Origin: Thermomicrobiales bacterium
Lineage (GTDB): Bacteria > Chloroflexota > Chloroflexia > Thermomicrobiales > UBA6265
Length of the DNA: 64,000 nt
Direction of reading: 5' to 3'
NCBI GenBank assembly: GCA_041390825.1
Contig: JAWKPF010000009.1
Location: forward strand, 62,001-126,000
The translations under genes and the position numbers were made by a program. Below are positions 53,207 to 62,004 of the stretch, in pieces. Within the stretch, counting starts at the first letter, position 1. Each line of letters begins with the position of its first letter. The notes under the pieces are model-generated. The model was not told the origin of the DNA. It ran no database searches and saw only the letters and a list, made by a program, of their open reading frames with translations.

Positions 53207-54109
53207 TTGGAAGGCATGGTTCGGCTCTCGTTTTATCTCTTCGCAGCAGCCTCTCTCGCGGTCGGCGCGGCATTCGTGGCGTATGTGGTGTATGGAATTG
53301 GGCATATGCGCGTGCGGCGGGCGGCTCTTGCCACGCCTAACGGGATGACGTTTTCGGGGACGGTGGCGGAATTTGGCCGCAGTTCGGTGAGTGCTGGCCG
53401 GTTTGCCACCCTTTTCGGCTGGCTCGCTGTGGTCTTTGCCGGCTTGGCAGTCTTGACCCGCGCCGTTGCATCGAAGCGCGGACCGTACTCGAACATGTAC
53501 GAATTCAGTCTGGCATTCGTCTTTGTCCTCTGCCTGGCATATATGCTGTTCGAGCGGTTCTATGGCGTGAAACACCTCGGCGCGATCGTCATGTCGGTGT
53601 CGCTGGCCATGTGCCTTTACCTCTGGTCGCTCCCGACGAACATGCGGGAGGTCGACGCGCTCAATCCCGCGCTCCAGAACCGACCGCTAATGACGGTGCA
53701 TGTCTCTGCGGCAATTGTCGCCTACGCGACGTTTGCTGTTGCCTTGCCGCCGCGGTGCTTTTCTTATCCAGAACCGCAAGCAGGTAGGATGGCTGCCGAG
53801 CGCTGAAATGCTCGATGACATTGGCTATCGTGCAGTCACCATTGGATTCCCGATGCTGGCGCTGGTTTTGATTCTCGGCTCAGTGTGGGCGCATCAGGCT
53901 TGGGGCGCCTATTGGTCCTGGGATCCTAAGGAAACGGCCGCGTTGTTCACCTGGCTGGTGTACGGAGTGTATTTACACACCCGCTCGTTGCGCGGATGGC
54001 GCGGCAAACGGAGCGCAATCATTCTCATTCTCGGATTCGGGCTGTCGCGTTTACCTACTATGGCAACTACTTCTTCGGCGGTTTGCATGCGTACGGCGGC
54101 GTGGACTAG
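53207..54109 (+). CDS. resC: ResC/CcsA-type cytochrome c biogenesis protein, two frameshifts
   Basis: TTG start at 53207 with AAAGGA upstream (ATG at 53216 is an alternative). The first frame gives four TM helices up to AAIVAYATFAVAL near 53.75 kb. The next continues FLIQNRKQVGWLPSAEMLDD and the haem-binding WAHQAWGAYWSWDPKETAAL. A second shift near 54.04 kb gives AVAFTYYGNYFFGGLHAYGG VD and the stop at 54109. The WGxYWxWDPKE motif is diagnostic. Both shifts could be sequencing errors since the family motifs are otherwise undamaged. Confidence 0.83.
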
Positions 54110-54116
54110 CACGCTC

Positions 54117-54742
54117 ATGTCAAACACAACGCTTTCTCCCACTCCTGCAGCAGTCCCGCGCGGCAAGACCACGCAGGCAGTCGTCGGTTTGGCCGTGGCC
54201 GCCACGATTCTTGTCGCAGCGTGGTTCGTCGCTGGGCGGGCAGGGCTGGATGACGTCGGGAGAGGTGGAATCAACGCCAGTATTCTGCCGAAGGTGGGCG
54301 ACGAGGCCCGGACTTTATCGCCGTCAGCCCGACCGGCGAAGTGGTGCAACTCAGCGACTTTCGCGGGCAACCAGTCTGGATCAACTTCTGGGGAGCTTGG
54401 TGTGCTCCGTGCCGGGCCGAAATGCCGGATATCCAAGCGGCCTGGGAAGTGCTCGAACCACGCGGATTGATGTTGCTGGCGGTCAGCCTGGGGGACAAGC
54501 CTTCCGAAGCGGTCGCGTTTGCCGAATTAAACAACGTTACCTTTCCGATCTTGCTCGACCCCGATCGCACCCTGACCAGTCCGACTTATCCGATCTACAA
54601 CTTCCCAACGCACATCTTCGTGGACGAGGACGGGATTGTTCGCAACATCGTAATGGCCCAGATGAATCGAGAGGAAGCTATCGCCGCTGCTGAATGGGTC
54701 ATTCCCAACAATGGGGAGACAATTTCGCGATCTCAGGACTGA
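54117..54742 (+). CDS. ResA/TlpA-like membrane-anchored thioredoxin, one frameshift
   Basis: The ATG at 54117 starts a TM anchor (VVGLAVAATILVAAWFVAG). At GAGGCCCGGAC near 54.31 kb one C seems missing; the other frame continues PDFIAVSPTGEVVQLSDFRG. The thioredoxin fold follows with INFWGAWCAPCRAEMPDIQA (active site WCAPC), then FPTHIFVDEDGIV. Such proteins reduce apocytochrome c outside the membrane and belong with ResB/ResC. The single homopolymer shift strongly suggests an error or a very recent mutation. Confidence 0.83.
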
Positions 54743-54825
54743 AAAATTCCCGCATTAGCAGGCCCCGCGAAACGAGCGAGATCACAAGTACAGAAGAATA
54801 AATCGTTGCTTCCATCAGTTGGACG

Positions 54826-55131
54826 TTAAGGCTCGACCCGCGAATTTGCTCCATGACCGCTCCAATGTGTCGCGAAGACCTCTGCGAATCGTTTCGGCCT
54901 GAATCCAAGAATCATCGCGTCGCCCACGACCAGCAGCGGCGTCGCCACAATTCCGGTCGCAATCAGCTCTGTCACGGCGGCATCGTCGCTCGATACGTCT
55001 CGCTCAATGAAGACCACCTCATGGGAGGCAAGCCATTCACGCACCCTGCCGCTATCGGCGCACTGAACGTGCGTGTAGAGGATTGGAGTTGGGTTGCGAG
55101 TCACCTGAACGATTCGATTCTTTGGCAGCAA
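54826..55131 (-). CDS. Glutaredoxin-like thioredoxin-fold protein
   Basis: 101 residues; start (TTG at 55131 or GTG at 55104) is uncertain. The fold is readable: PTPILYTHVQCADSGRVREW, then VVFIERDVSSDDAAVTELIA, the cis-Pro region GIVATPLLVVGDAMILGFRP. The CxxC site is reduced to a single Cys (CADS), as in monothiol glutaredoxins. It lies on the strand opposite the cytochrome maturation genes, after the resA-like stop. Confidence 0.72.
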   Translation of the reverse strand: MLPKNRIVQVTRNPTPILYTHVQCADSGRVREWLASHEVVFIERDVSSDDAAVTELIATGIVATPLLVVGDAMILGFRPKRFAEVFATHWSGHGANSRVEP

Positions 55132-55370
55132 TTGGGGCTGGTACCAAGGGTTCCGGGAACGAAGCCGACGTGGTGGCTACTGTCGGCGACTCGCATATTC
55201 GAAGTCCTTCCGTTATCTAAACTGAGCCGGGCGGTCGAACAGATTGTATAGGGTCTAGGAACCTCGATTCCGCATTATGGGAAAAGTCACTTAGGAAATA
55301 TAGAAATTTAGTCGAGGCTACACATGCGACCATTCCTCTGCTAATATCGCTTCATCTGTTGACTTAGGCC

Positions 55371-56531
55371 ATGGTGAGACAAAACATGACAGGGATCCGT
55401 GGCGTCGATCGCCGACAGCTCCTACGGCTCGGGGCAAGTAGTGCCGTGATCGGCGGAATTGGCGCGTCAGCGTCGTCGCTGATCGAGCGTGGGTCATCGG
55501 CATCGGAGGGTGAGAAAGCCGTCCCAGGGCATTCCCGTATGCAGACCGATGCCGACCACATGAGTGACGACCATGTGATGGCGAACGGCTCCACGGTTGG
55601 GGACATCATCTTCTCAGAACCGCGGCTCGACCCCTCTGTTTTCGCCACGACATTCGACTACGGCGAAGTAACCACGATGGCCGATGGCACCGTGGTGCGC
55701 GAGTGGGACATCGTGGCACTCGACAAAGAGATCGAGATCGCGCCAGGGCTCTTTTTTCCCGCATGGACATACAACGGGCAAGTGCCCGGTCCGACCCTAC
55801 GCTGCAACGAAGGCGAGCGGTTGCGGGTTAACTTCGTCAACAATGGCTCCCATCCGCACACGATGCATTTTCACGGGATCCATACCTCGCTTATGGACGG
55901 CGTTCCCGGAATTGGGCGCGGGAACATCGAGCCTGGCGCGCACTTCGTGTATGAGTTCAACGCCCGGCCCTTTGGGCTCCATCTCTACCATTGCCATACG
56001 GCTCCATTGAAACGCCATATCCATAAGGGCCTCTATGGGGCCTTCATCATCAACCCCGATCCCGCTCGCCGGGGAGAAAAGGCACGTGCGCGTCACCCGG
56101 AGTACGCCGAATCGGAGGAATGGCAAGAGTTCGTGATGGTGATGAACGCGTTCGATACCAACTTCGATGCGGGCAACGAGGTCTACGCGGTCAACACAGT
56201 GGCGTTCCATTACATGCGTCATCCGATCGTGATCGAAAAGTCTCGTCCTGTCCGGGTGTATCTGCTCAATCTGACCGAGTTCGATCTGCTCAACTCGTTC
56301 CATTTACATGCCAACTTCTTCAACTATTACGACACTGGCACACAGCTCGACCCGACGTTGCGCACGGTCGACACGATCATGCAGGCGCAGGGGCAGCGCG
56401 GGCTTCTCGAGTTTCGCTATGACGATGAGGATCACCAGCCGGGGCTGTACATGTTCCACGCGCACGTATCCGAATTCGCCGAGCTGGGATGGATGAGCAT
56501 GTTCGATCTGCAGGATGGGGGTGGCGCGTGA
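55371..56531 (+). CDS. Two-domain multicopper oxidase
   Basis: 386 residues. A twin-arginine-like start (DRRQLLRLGASSAVIGGIGA) indicates export. Copper sites: HTMHFHGI (163-170), HLYHCHTAPLKRHIH (204-218, with the type 1 Cys and His), SFHLHANFF in domain 2 and FHAHVSEFAELGWM at the end, which lacks a Cys. The type 1 site is therefore in domain 1, as in nitrite-reductase-like and small two-domain oxidases. It may oxidise Cu(I), Mn(II) or reduce nitrite; the copper context favours a metal oxidase. Stop overlaps the next start. Confidence 0.9.
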   Translation: MVRQNMTGIRGVDRRQLLRLGASSAVIGGIGASASSLIERGSSASEGEKAVPGHSRMQTDADHMSDDHVMANGSTVGDIIFSEPRLDPSVFATTFDYGEVTTMADGTVVREWDIVALDKEIEIAPGLFFPAWTYNGQVPGPTLRCNEGERLRVNFVNNGSHPHTMHFHGIHTSLMDGVPGIGRGNIEPGAHFVYEFNARPFGLHLYHCHTAPLKRHIHKGLYGAFIINPDPARRGEKARARHPEYAESEEWQEFVMVMNAFDTNFDAGNEVYAVNTVAFHYMRHPIVIEKSRPVRVYLLNLTEFDLLNSFHLHANFFNYYDTGTQLDPTLRTVDTIMQAQGQRGLLEFRYDDEDHQPGLYMFHAHVSEFAELGWMSMFDLQDGGGA

Positions 56532-57742
56532 GCAGCGAATCGATTGCCACTCCCAGTCGCGCCAACCGGGGCGTTCCCTGGCTCTACGCCATCGTGCCGA
56601 TCGGTCTGCTGCTGTTGACGCTAGCCATCATAGTCGCTACGGGGGCAGGAGTACCGGACAATGGTGCTCCGCCGATCGAGACGCTGGCGGTGCAGCGCGT
56701 CTGGCTCCCTGCGCAAGACGAGATCCGCATCTCGGTGATCAACGACGGGCCGGATCCCATTACGATCGCGCAGGTGGTTGTGGACGATGCCTATTGGCCG
56801 TACACGATGGACGGCGATTCAACGCTGGACCGGCGTGAAGGGGCGACGCTGACGATTCCGTATCCCTGGATCGAAGGGGAGACGCATGCGGTTACGCTGC
56901 TCAGCTCGACCGGAGTGGCGTTCCCGGCCGAGATACCGGTGGCGATCGAGAGCCCGAAGCTGGACGGACAATCGATCTGGCGTTATGGGTTGATCGGCGT
57001 GTATGTCGGGGTCATTCCGGTGGCATTGGGATTGCTCTGGTATCCGCTGTTGCGCCGGTTGGGACGCAGCAAGCTGAACTTCATTCTGGCGCTGACGGTC
57101 GGGTTGTTGCTTTTCCTGGTGATCGACATGTTCCAGGAAGCGCAGGAGATCGCGCTTGCCGCACCGGCGTCGTTCGATACGCCGGTGCTGGTACCGCTGC
57201 TGGCAGTGCTGGCCGCGGGATTGCTGATTACGCTCAGTCACTGGTTGCGCCGGCGAGGCGAACGGTTCCGGAATCAGGAGAGTGGCGGCCTCATCCTCGC
57301 GTACCAGATTGCGCTCGGTATTGGTTTGCACAATCTGGGTGAGGGACTCGCAATCGGTAGCGCGTTTGCCATTGGCGAGGCGGCCCTGGGCGTGTTCCTG
57401 ATCGTTGGATTCACTCTGCATAATGTGACCGAAGGGATCGGCGTGGCGGCACCGCTGGTGGAGCATCGGCCGGCATTCCGGCATTTCGTAGCGCTGACGT
57501 TGCTGGCGGGTGGACCAGCGGTCATTGGCACCTGGATTGGCGCGTTCACATTTTCGCCGTTCTGGACCGCGGTTTTTCTGGCGATTGGCGTGGGCGCGAT
57601 CGTGCAAGTGATCTACGAGGTGAGCCGGATGATCTGGCGGAGTCAGCAGCGAGCGAACGAACCGGGGCTGACTTGGACGACCTTCGGCGGTCTGACGGCC
57701 GGCATCGCAGTCATGTACGCGACGGCGCTCATCATCGCTTGA
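56528..57742 (+). CDS. ZIP-family metal transporter with N-terminal extracytoplasmic domain
   Basis: 404 residues from the GTG at 56528, which overlaps the oxidase stop (GTGA). TM1 (LLLLTLAIIVATGAGV) leads an outside beta domain of about 110 residues (RVWLPAQDEIRISVINDGPD). The ZIP core is C-terminal, with the two metal-binding helices LGIGLHNLGEGLAIG and GFTLHNVTEGIG. ZIP proteins move Zn, Fe, Mn or similar ions into the cytosol. The extra domain and coupling to the oxidase are unusual and suggest oxidation and uptake work together. Confidence 0.88.
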   Translation: MSSESIATPSRANRGVPWLYAIVPIGLLLLTLAIIVATGAGVPDNGAPPIETLAVQRVWLPAQDEIRISVINDGPDPITIAQVVVDDAYWPYTMDGDSTLDRREGATLTIPYPWIEGETHAVTLLSSTGVAFPAEIPVAIESPKLDGQSIWRYGLIGVYVGVIPVALGLLWYPLLRRLGRSKLNFILALTVGLLLFLVIDMFQEAQEIALAAPASFDTPVLVPLLAVLAAGLLITLSHWLRRRGERFRNQESGGLILAYQIALGIGLHNLGEGLAIGSAFAIGEAALGVFLIVGFTLHNVTEGIGVAAPLVEHRPAFRHFVALTLLAGGPAVIGTWIGAFTFSPFWTAVFLAIGVGAIVQVIYEVSRMIWRSQQRANEPGLTWTTFGGLTAGIAVMYATALIIA

Positions 57743-57814
57743 CTCCCAAATCAATTCCGCGCCCGGAGACGTGAGAGTCCACACCTGGCGCGGTCCGGTG
57801 CTGTCGGTGAGCGT

Positions 57815-58657
57815 TCAAGCCCCGCCGGTCGCCAGCAACTCCATGTGGGCGTCTTTGATGATCGACCAGGACGATTGTAAGAACAGGCCGGCAATGATGA
57901 AAGCAACGACCAAGTCGGGCCACGGCGAGGCCAGCCAGGCGACCAGAATGGCCGCGATGACCACCGCAACATTTCCGAGCGCATCGTTGCGCGAAAAGAG
58001 CCAGACGGCCCGCGCATTGGCGTCGCCCGCACGATGGGGCAGGAGCACCAGCGCTGCCGTCACGTTGATAACGAGCGCCACCAAACCGAAAGCGCCCATC
58101 AATTCAGCTTCTGGTTGCTTCTGGACGATCACCCGGTAGATCGTCGCCCCAAGCACAGTGAGACCGAGCGCCCCCAGAAAGATTCCCTGAATAAGGGCCG
58201 AACGTGCCCGCCAGATTGGGCGCCACGCAATGGCAAGCAGTCCCAAGAACGTAATCAGTCCGTCGCCCAGAAAATCAAGCGCGTCAGCCTTCAGGGCTTG
58301 CGAGTCTGAGAGATAGCCGCCACCCGCTTCAATGAGTCCATATCCGAAATTGAGCACAACGACGATCACGAGCGCCCGTTTGTATGCGGGTGTTAGATAC
58401 GATGCTGGCGGCAGTGTGTCGGATGCGTCGTCCCGCGCATCCATACGGTCGAGCCGGTACCCAAGTTCGGTTATCTCCTCCTCGAGCCTCGGAAGCGGTT
58501 CCATGCCATCGACCAACTGGAGGGTCATTACTTGGGAGGTGAGAGAAACCCGGACGCTATCGACGCCGGGAACCTTGCGAGCGGTCTTCTCGATTTTCGC
58601 CACGCAATCGGTGCAGTCCATTCCAGTAACGCGGTAGCGCACGGTCTCTGAGGTCAT
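57815..58657 (-). CDS. Cation diffusion facilitator with N-terminal HMA domain
   Basis: 280 residues from the ATG at 58657, overlapping the ArsR stop (ATGA). An HMA domain (VTGMDCTDCVAKIEKTARKV, CxxC at about 14-17) precedes six TM helices. CDF motifs: TM2 SQALKADALDFLGDGLI with acidic metal ligands, and TM5 SRNDALGNVAVVIAAI. It should export Zn, Cd or a similar ion by proton antiport. Autoregulation by the upstream ArsR protein is likely. Confidence 0.9.
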   Translation of the reverse strand: MTSETVRYRVTGMDCTDCVAKIEKTARKVPGVDSVRVSLTSQVMTLQLVDGMEPLPRLEEEITELGYRLDRMDARDDASDTLPPASYLTPAYKRALVIVVVLNFGYGLIEAGGGYLSDSQALKADALDFLGDGLITFLGLLAIAWRPIWRARSALIQGIFLGALGLTVLGATIYRVIVQKQPEAELMGAFGLVALVINVTAALVLLPHRAGDANARAVWLFSRNDALGNVAVVIAAILVAWLASPWPDLVVAFIIAGLFLQSSWSIIKDAHMELLATGGA

Positions 58658-59019
58658 CCGTCGCTCCGCTCCGGCTCCGGATAGCGCGTGCAATCGTAAA
58701 TGCCTTGCCCGATGTCGGCGAGTACGCGTTCAGCAAGTTCCAGCAGTTCCGCGACCCGATGGTCGATCAGGGAGTAGACCACGAACTTCCCACGCTGCTC
58801 GCGTCTGACCAACCCGCATTCGAAGAGGCAGGCGAGATGGTTCGACGTATTGGATTGACTCAGGTCTGTGGCTTCGACAATCTCGTTGACAGTCAACGGG
58901 CCGTCCCGCAAGACGTCTCAGAATAGCCAGCCGCGACGAATCCGCGAAGCCTCGAAGGCTTCGCTCGCAGCATGTTCGCGGCTGGGCTTATGGAAGTCGA
59001 CAACGCGGACTCCGTTCAT
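58654..59019 (-). CDS. ArsR/CmtR-type metal repressor, two frameshifts
   Basis: Pieces in three frames join to one typical protein: MNGVRVVDFHKPSREHAASE from the ATG at 59019, RGFADSSRLAIL, then (after CTGAGACGTC near 58.91 kb) LRDGPLTVNEIVEATDLSQS NTSNHLACLFECGLV and a C-terminal helix with Cys (YDCTRYPEPE). The winged helix and Cys residues match CmtR/ArsR sensors of Cd/Pb. It is coupled to the CDF gene by an ATGA overlap. Either it is inactivated or the shifts are sequencing errors. Confidence 0.75.
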
Positions 59020-59046
59020 ATCATTAATCGCTGATGTAATGATATG
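59017..59046. promoter_or_regulatory. ArsR-type operator
   Basis: CATATCATTA (59017-59026) and TAATGATATG (59037-59046) form a perfect 10-bp inverted repeat with a 10-nt spacer. AT-rich repeats of this sort are bound by ArsR/SmtB proteins. It overlaps the proposed ArsR start codon, implying a leaderless mRNA or a later start. Confidence 0.72.
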
Positions 59047-59282
59047 ACACCGTGACACGTTCCGCAAAGGAATCTCGAGAATCGAGCCAACCAGCCCTTG
59101 GCGTCGGGTGTCAGCCGAGGCACGTACAGCTGGTCGACCCATTAGCCTCACCCTAGAGAGAGGGCAACGAATACGCCGGCATATGCCGCGTAGACGCGAT
59201 CAAAATGGGCTCTGTACCCATAGGCTGGCCATATATCGCATTGGTGTTTGAAATTCGAGGCTGTAGCAGGTTTCAAAGATAA

Positions 59283-59307
59283 GCCCGGCCGATTTATTCA
59301 GCCGGGC
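59283..59307 (-). terminator. Terminator-like hairpin
   Basis: GCCCGGC and GCCGGGC (7 bp) with an 11-nt loop lie just after the stop at 59317 of the minus-strand gene. On that strand TTATCTTT follows, so it can end the transcript. Confidence 0.65.
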
Positions 59308-59316
59308 ACGTTGTTT

Positions 59317-59736
59317 CTAAGGTGAGGTTCTATCATTCGATGCGGACAGCGAGCCATCGCCTGCGACGAAGTGCGTTACCACGAATATCTCACGGGATCG
59401 CTCTGCGCCATCGCTGCCGACCCACGATTCGGACTTCCATTTGCCCATGGCCGTCGTTTCGGCAGCACTAGGTAAATTGTCCCGCGCGAAGACAGCGGTC
59501 TTTCTCCACGCCTGAATATTGATCCACTTCCATCGGCCGTCATCATCGACAATCTTGAGTCCAGCTTCCCAGATGGCGATGCCTTTGCGCTCCACGAATT
59601 CCGGTCGTCCGACCTTGCCCGAGAGCGTAATGTCGCCGTTGGGATGAGTGAGAGGGGAATCGGGAACGGCTTGTTCTTCCTCGTCGACCAGTTGAAGTGC
59701 CTCGGTGAGCAGCTCCCGCACACGATCAGTGCGCAT
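59317..59736 (-). CDS. Small protein, possible OB-fold/SSB-like
   Basis: 139 residues, AAAGGAAAC site before the ATG. A helical start (VRELLTEALQLVDEEEQAVP) is followed by beta strands (ITLSGKVGRPEFVERKGIAI, GRWKWINIQAWRKTAVFARD) and KWKSESWVGSDGAERSREIF VV. The last stretch resembles strands of single-stranded-DNA-binding proteins, but no family can be named with confidence. It is followed by the primase and ArdC genes on the same strand, fitting a replication module. Confidence 0.55.
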   Translation of the reverse strand: MRTDRVRELLTEALQLVDEEEQAVPDSPLTHPNGDITLSGKVGRPEFVERKGIAIWEAGLKIVDDDGRWKWINIQAWRKTAVFARDNLPSAAETTAMGKWKSESWVGSDGAERSREIFVVTHFVAGDGSLSASNDRTSP

Positions 59737-59996
59737 GTCGTTTCCTTTCTACTCAGTGATTCAACGTCGAGATAGAGAAGGGCAGCCAACTCGGGGTGAA
59801 TCCACCACACCAGTCGACTGCCCACTTGGTCCGGCAGTTTCCGAAGCAGGGGAGCGCGTGCAGCTGACCGGCCGGAATCAGCATCGGACCCGCTCGCACT
59901 TGCCTATGGGAGACCGCCACTCCGATCCAACAACAATCCAGGCCACGAATTTACGGGAACCACCAAAGCGTTGGATGAGTAACACAGGACCCAAAG

Positions 59997-60812
59997 TTAG
60001 GAAGGTGGGCGAATGCCCTTGTTGAGAAAGCGACGCACATCTGGAGCGTCTCCCCAGACGCCACAAGCCAGGCAGTGAAACCGCCGACCTTTGACATAGA
60101 GCGAAGGCGATCCATCGTCGTGCCAGGGACATCGGCCTGATGCTTTGAACGGTGCGTAGACCTTGAGCTCAGTCAATTGACCCAAGAGCCTAGCCAGCAC
60201 CTCGAAATCCCCACAAACATGCTCAAAGGATCGTGACGTAGAGATGAGAGTGGGCATCGAACGGGTAGGGGAGCATTCCAACCGTACTGGAACAATGCTG
60301 GTCAACGCTGAAGGCAAGTCGAGCATCTCACCGGTTTTTGGTTCAACAATCGGATAGATCAACCCAGTCTTCGGGTGCCGGGTACCGATTAGTCGGACCG
60401 CGTGCACGCCGCAGTATTTTGGGTAGACCTCGATGTCGCTAAGACCAACAGACGCGGCCAGTTCAACTCCTCGGTCGTGGGCCGTTTGCCAATCGACCAG
60501 CGAATGAAATAACCACAGATGCCCACCACGACGAGATCGTTCAAGCAGCCTCGATTCGATCGGCAGAGTCATCGCTAGCTCAGCCAGGGGCGCGAATAGC
60601 GTGACGTCATCCGCGTCCAGACAAGTCCAACGAGCCATGCCCGTTCCTGATACCGCCTGAATTCCCAAATGCATGTCGCCGCCAAGCGCCTTGGTCAGCA
60701 CCTCTTTGTTGAGTGGTGCTCGACGCAGGACCCATCGGTCATACCAAGTCAGATAGCAGTCGACCCGGTTGATCAGCAATCGGTAGGTGTCGTGGATGAA
60801 TGACTCGGCCAT
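59997..60812 (-). CDS. Primase-polymerase-like protein with C-terminal zinc finger
   Basis: 271 residues. The N-terminal part has features of archaeo-eukaryotic primases: a core with CLDADDVTLFAPLAELAM (acidic pair), then RSRRGGHLWLFHSLVDWQTA (sxH-like His) and EVYPKYCGVHAVRLIGTRHP. The C-terminus is a CHC2-like zinc finger (CPWHDDGSPSLYVKGRRFHC LAC). Plasmids and integrative elements use such proteins to prime replication. It lies downstream of ArdC on the same strand. Confidence 0.75.
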   Translation of the reverse strand: MAESFIHDTYRLLINRVDCYLTWYDRWVLRRAPLNKEVLTKALGGDMHLGIQAVSGTGMARWTCLDADDVTLFAPLAELAMTLPIESRLLERSRRGGHLWLFHSLVDWQTAHDRGVELAASVGLSDIEVYPKYCGVHAVRLIGTRHPKTGLIYPIVEPKTGEMLDLPSALTSIVPVRLECSPTRSMPTLISTSRSFEHVCGDFEVLARLLGQLTELKVYAPFKASGRCPWHDDGSPSLYVKGRRFHCLACGVWGDAPDVRRFLNKGIRPPS

Positions 60813-60846
60813 AGGTGATTCATGCAGGCGATGGGGCGGATACCGG

Positions 60847-61755
60847 TTATTTCCAGTCTCGCTTCCGTTGCACGCTCGGACGAGCGTCCCGTGGACCGGG
60901 ATCAGCCAACGGGGAAGTCAAACCCAACGCCTTGGTCATGGTTGTGACTAAGCGGTGGATATGCCCCATCGACTGCTTGAGTTGTTCAGGAGTAGCGCCG
61001 TAGACCAGCAAATAATCCGATGCGGCCGGCGCCGCAATCCCCAGAATGTTGGCCAGCACCACGGTGACGGTCTCGGCTTCAAACTCTTTCTGAGCTTGTG
61101 GCCAAGCCGCCGCCTCGGGTTGACGATGAAAGAGCGCGTGCGCCCATTCATGGAGCAGCACCAATACTTGGTTATGCGAGTCTTTAGCCGACTCCAACAC
61201 AATCTGGTGTCGAGCGCGATCGTAGTAGCCTTCCGCACCGCGAATATGGTCCGTCTCGCGAACTGATACCCCGGACGCCTCCACCTTCTCCCTTATATAT
61301 AGAAGCAGGTCAGCTTGAGTGTCAGGGAGTTGCGAGCGCAGCGTCGGGAGGTTGAGCGTCTCGGCGTCGATGAGGTCCTTATCGGAAAAGACGTATCCGG
61401 TTCGAAAACCAACCAGCACGCGTTCGTCTGTGCCGTTCACTTCTGATTCGGCTGCATCCTTGCGGATCACCGGACACCAGATCTGCGCGGACTTGGTGTT
61501 CTTGCGCACCTGGTGGCCAAGTTCCTGCCACCGACGATACCCAGCCACCACCTCAGCATCGGGTTTCTGCTGCATGATGAGAATGGCGTTGGCCATCGAG
61601 TAGTGATGGAATTTGGCGTAGAAGGTGAGGACCTGGCGAAAGTGATCAGTGTGACCTCGGGCCAGTTGCTCTGAGAGGTCCTGAAGGGCTTGATCAATCT
61701 TCAGCTGTAAAGGGGCAGTTTCCAGTTGATCCAGCGCGAACACACTGTCGGACAT
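60847..61755 (-). CDS. ArdC-like protein (ssDNA-binding domain + zincin metallopeptidase)
   Basis: 302 residues from the ATG at 61755 (CAAGGAAG upstream); the frame is open to 61974. The N-terminal ArdC domain is clear: QALQDLSEQLARGHTDHFRQ, FHHYSMANAILIMQQKPDAE, GYRRWQELGHQVRKNTKSAQ IW. The C-terminal half is an IrrE/ImmA-like zincin with VLVLLHEWAHALFHRQ (HExxH). ArdC proteins bind single-stranded DNA and protect incoming plasmids from restriction; others may act as proteases. It marks this region as a conjugative or phage-like module. Confidence 0.88.
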   Translation of the reverse strand: MSDSVFALDQLETAPLQLKIDQALQDLSEQLARGHTDHFRQVLTFYAKFHHYSMANAILIMQQKPDAEVVAGYRRWQELGHQVRKNTKSAQIWCPVIRKDAAESEVNGTDERVLVGFRTGYVFSDKDLIDAETLNLPTLRSQLPDTQADLLLYIREKVEASGVSVRETDHIRGAEGYYDRARHQIVLESAKDSHNQVLVLLHEWAHALFHRQPEAAAWPQAQKEFEAETVTVVLANILGIAAPAASDYLLVYGATPEQLKQSMGHIHRLVTTMTKALGLTSPLADPGPRDARPSVQRKRDWK

Positions 61756-61934
61756 GATTCTTCCTTGCCGCAAGCTTGTCACTGAAAATGGCAGCGACGA
61801 CCTGACGGCGAGCAAGACATGTGGCGACGTTCGACTGGTGCCTTCATTCTGAATTGTGGTTGTGGCAAAGGCAACAAACAGCCGAAGCGGCTGCTGCCCT
61901 GCACCCGGTGACGAACGAAGGCAGCGTGACAATA

Positions 61935-61976
61935 AAATGCGAGCTCTGTTGCCATGGTTGGGCGGAGCTCGCATTT
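61935..61976 (-). terminator. Strong terminator
   Basis: AAATGCGAGCTC and GAGCTCGCATTT pair perfectly over 12 bp with an 18-nt loop. On the minus strand the stem is followed by TATTGTC after its own T-run. It ends the gene at 62916-62005, upstream of ardC. Confidence 0.82.
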
Positions 61977-62004
61977 CGTTGGGTTGAGTGGACTCAGTTT
62001 GATG

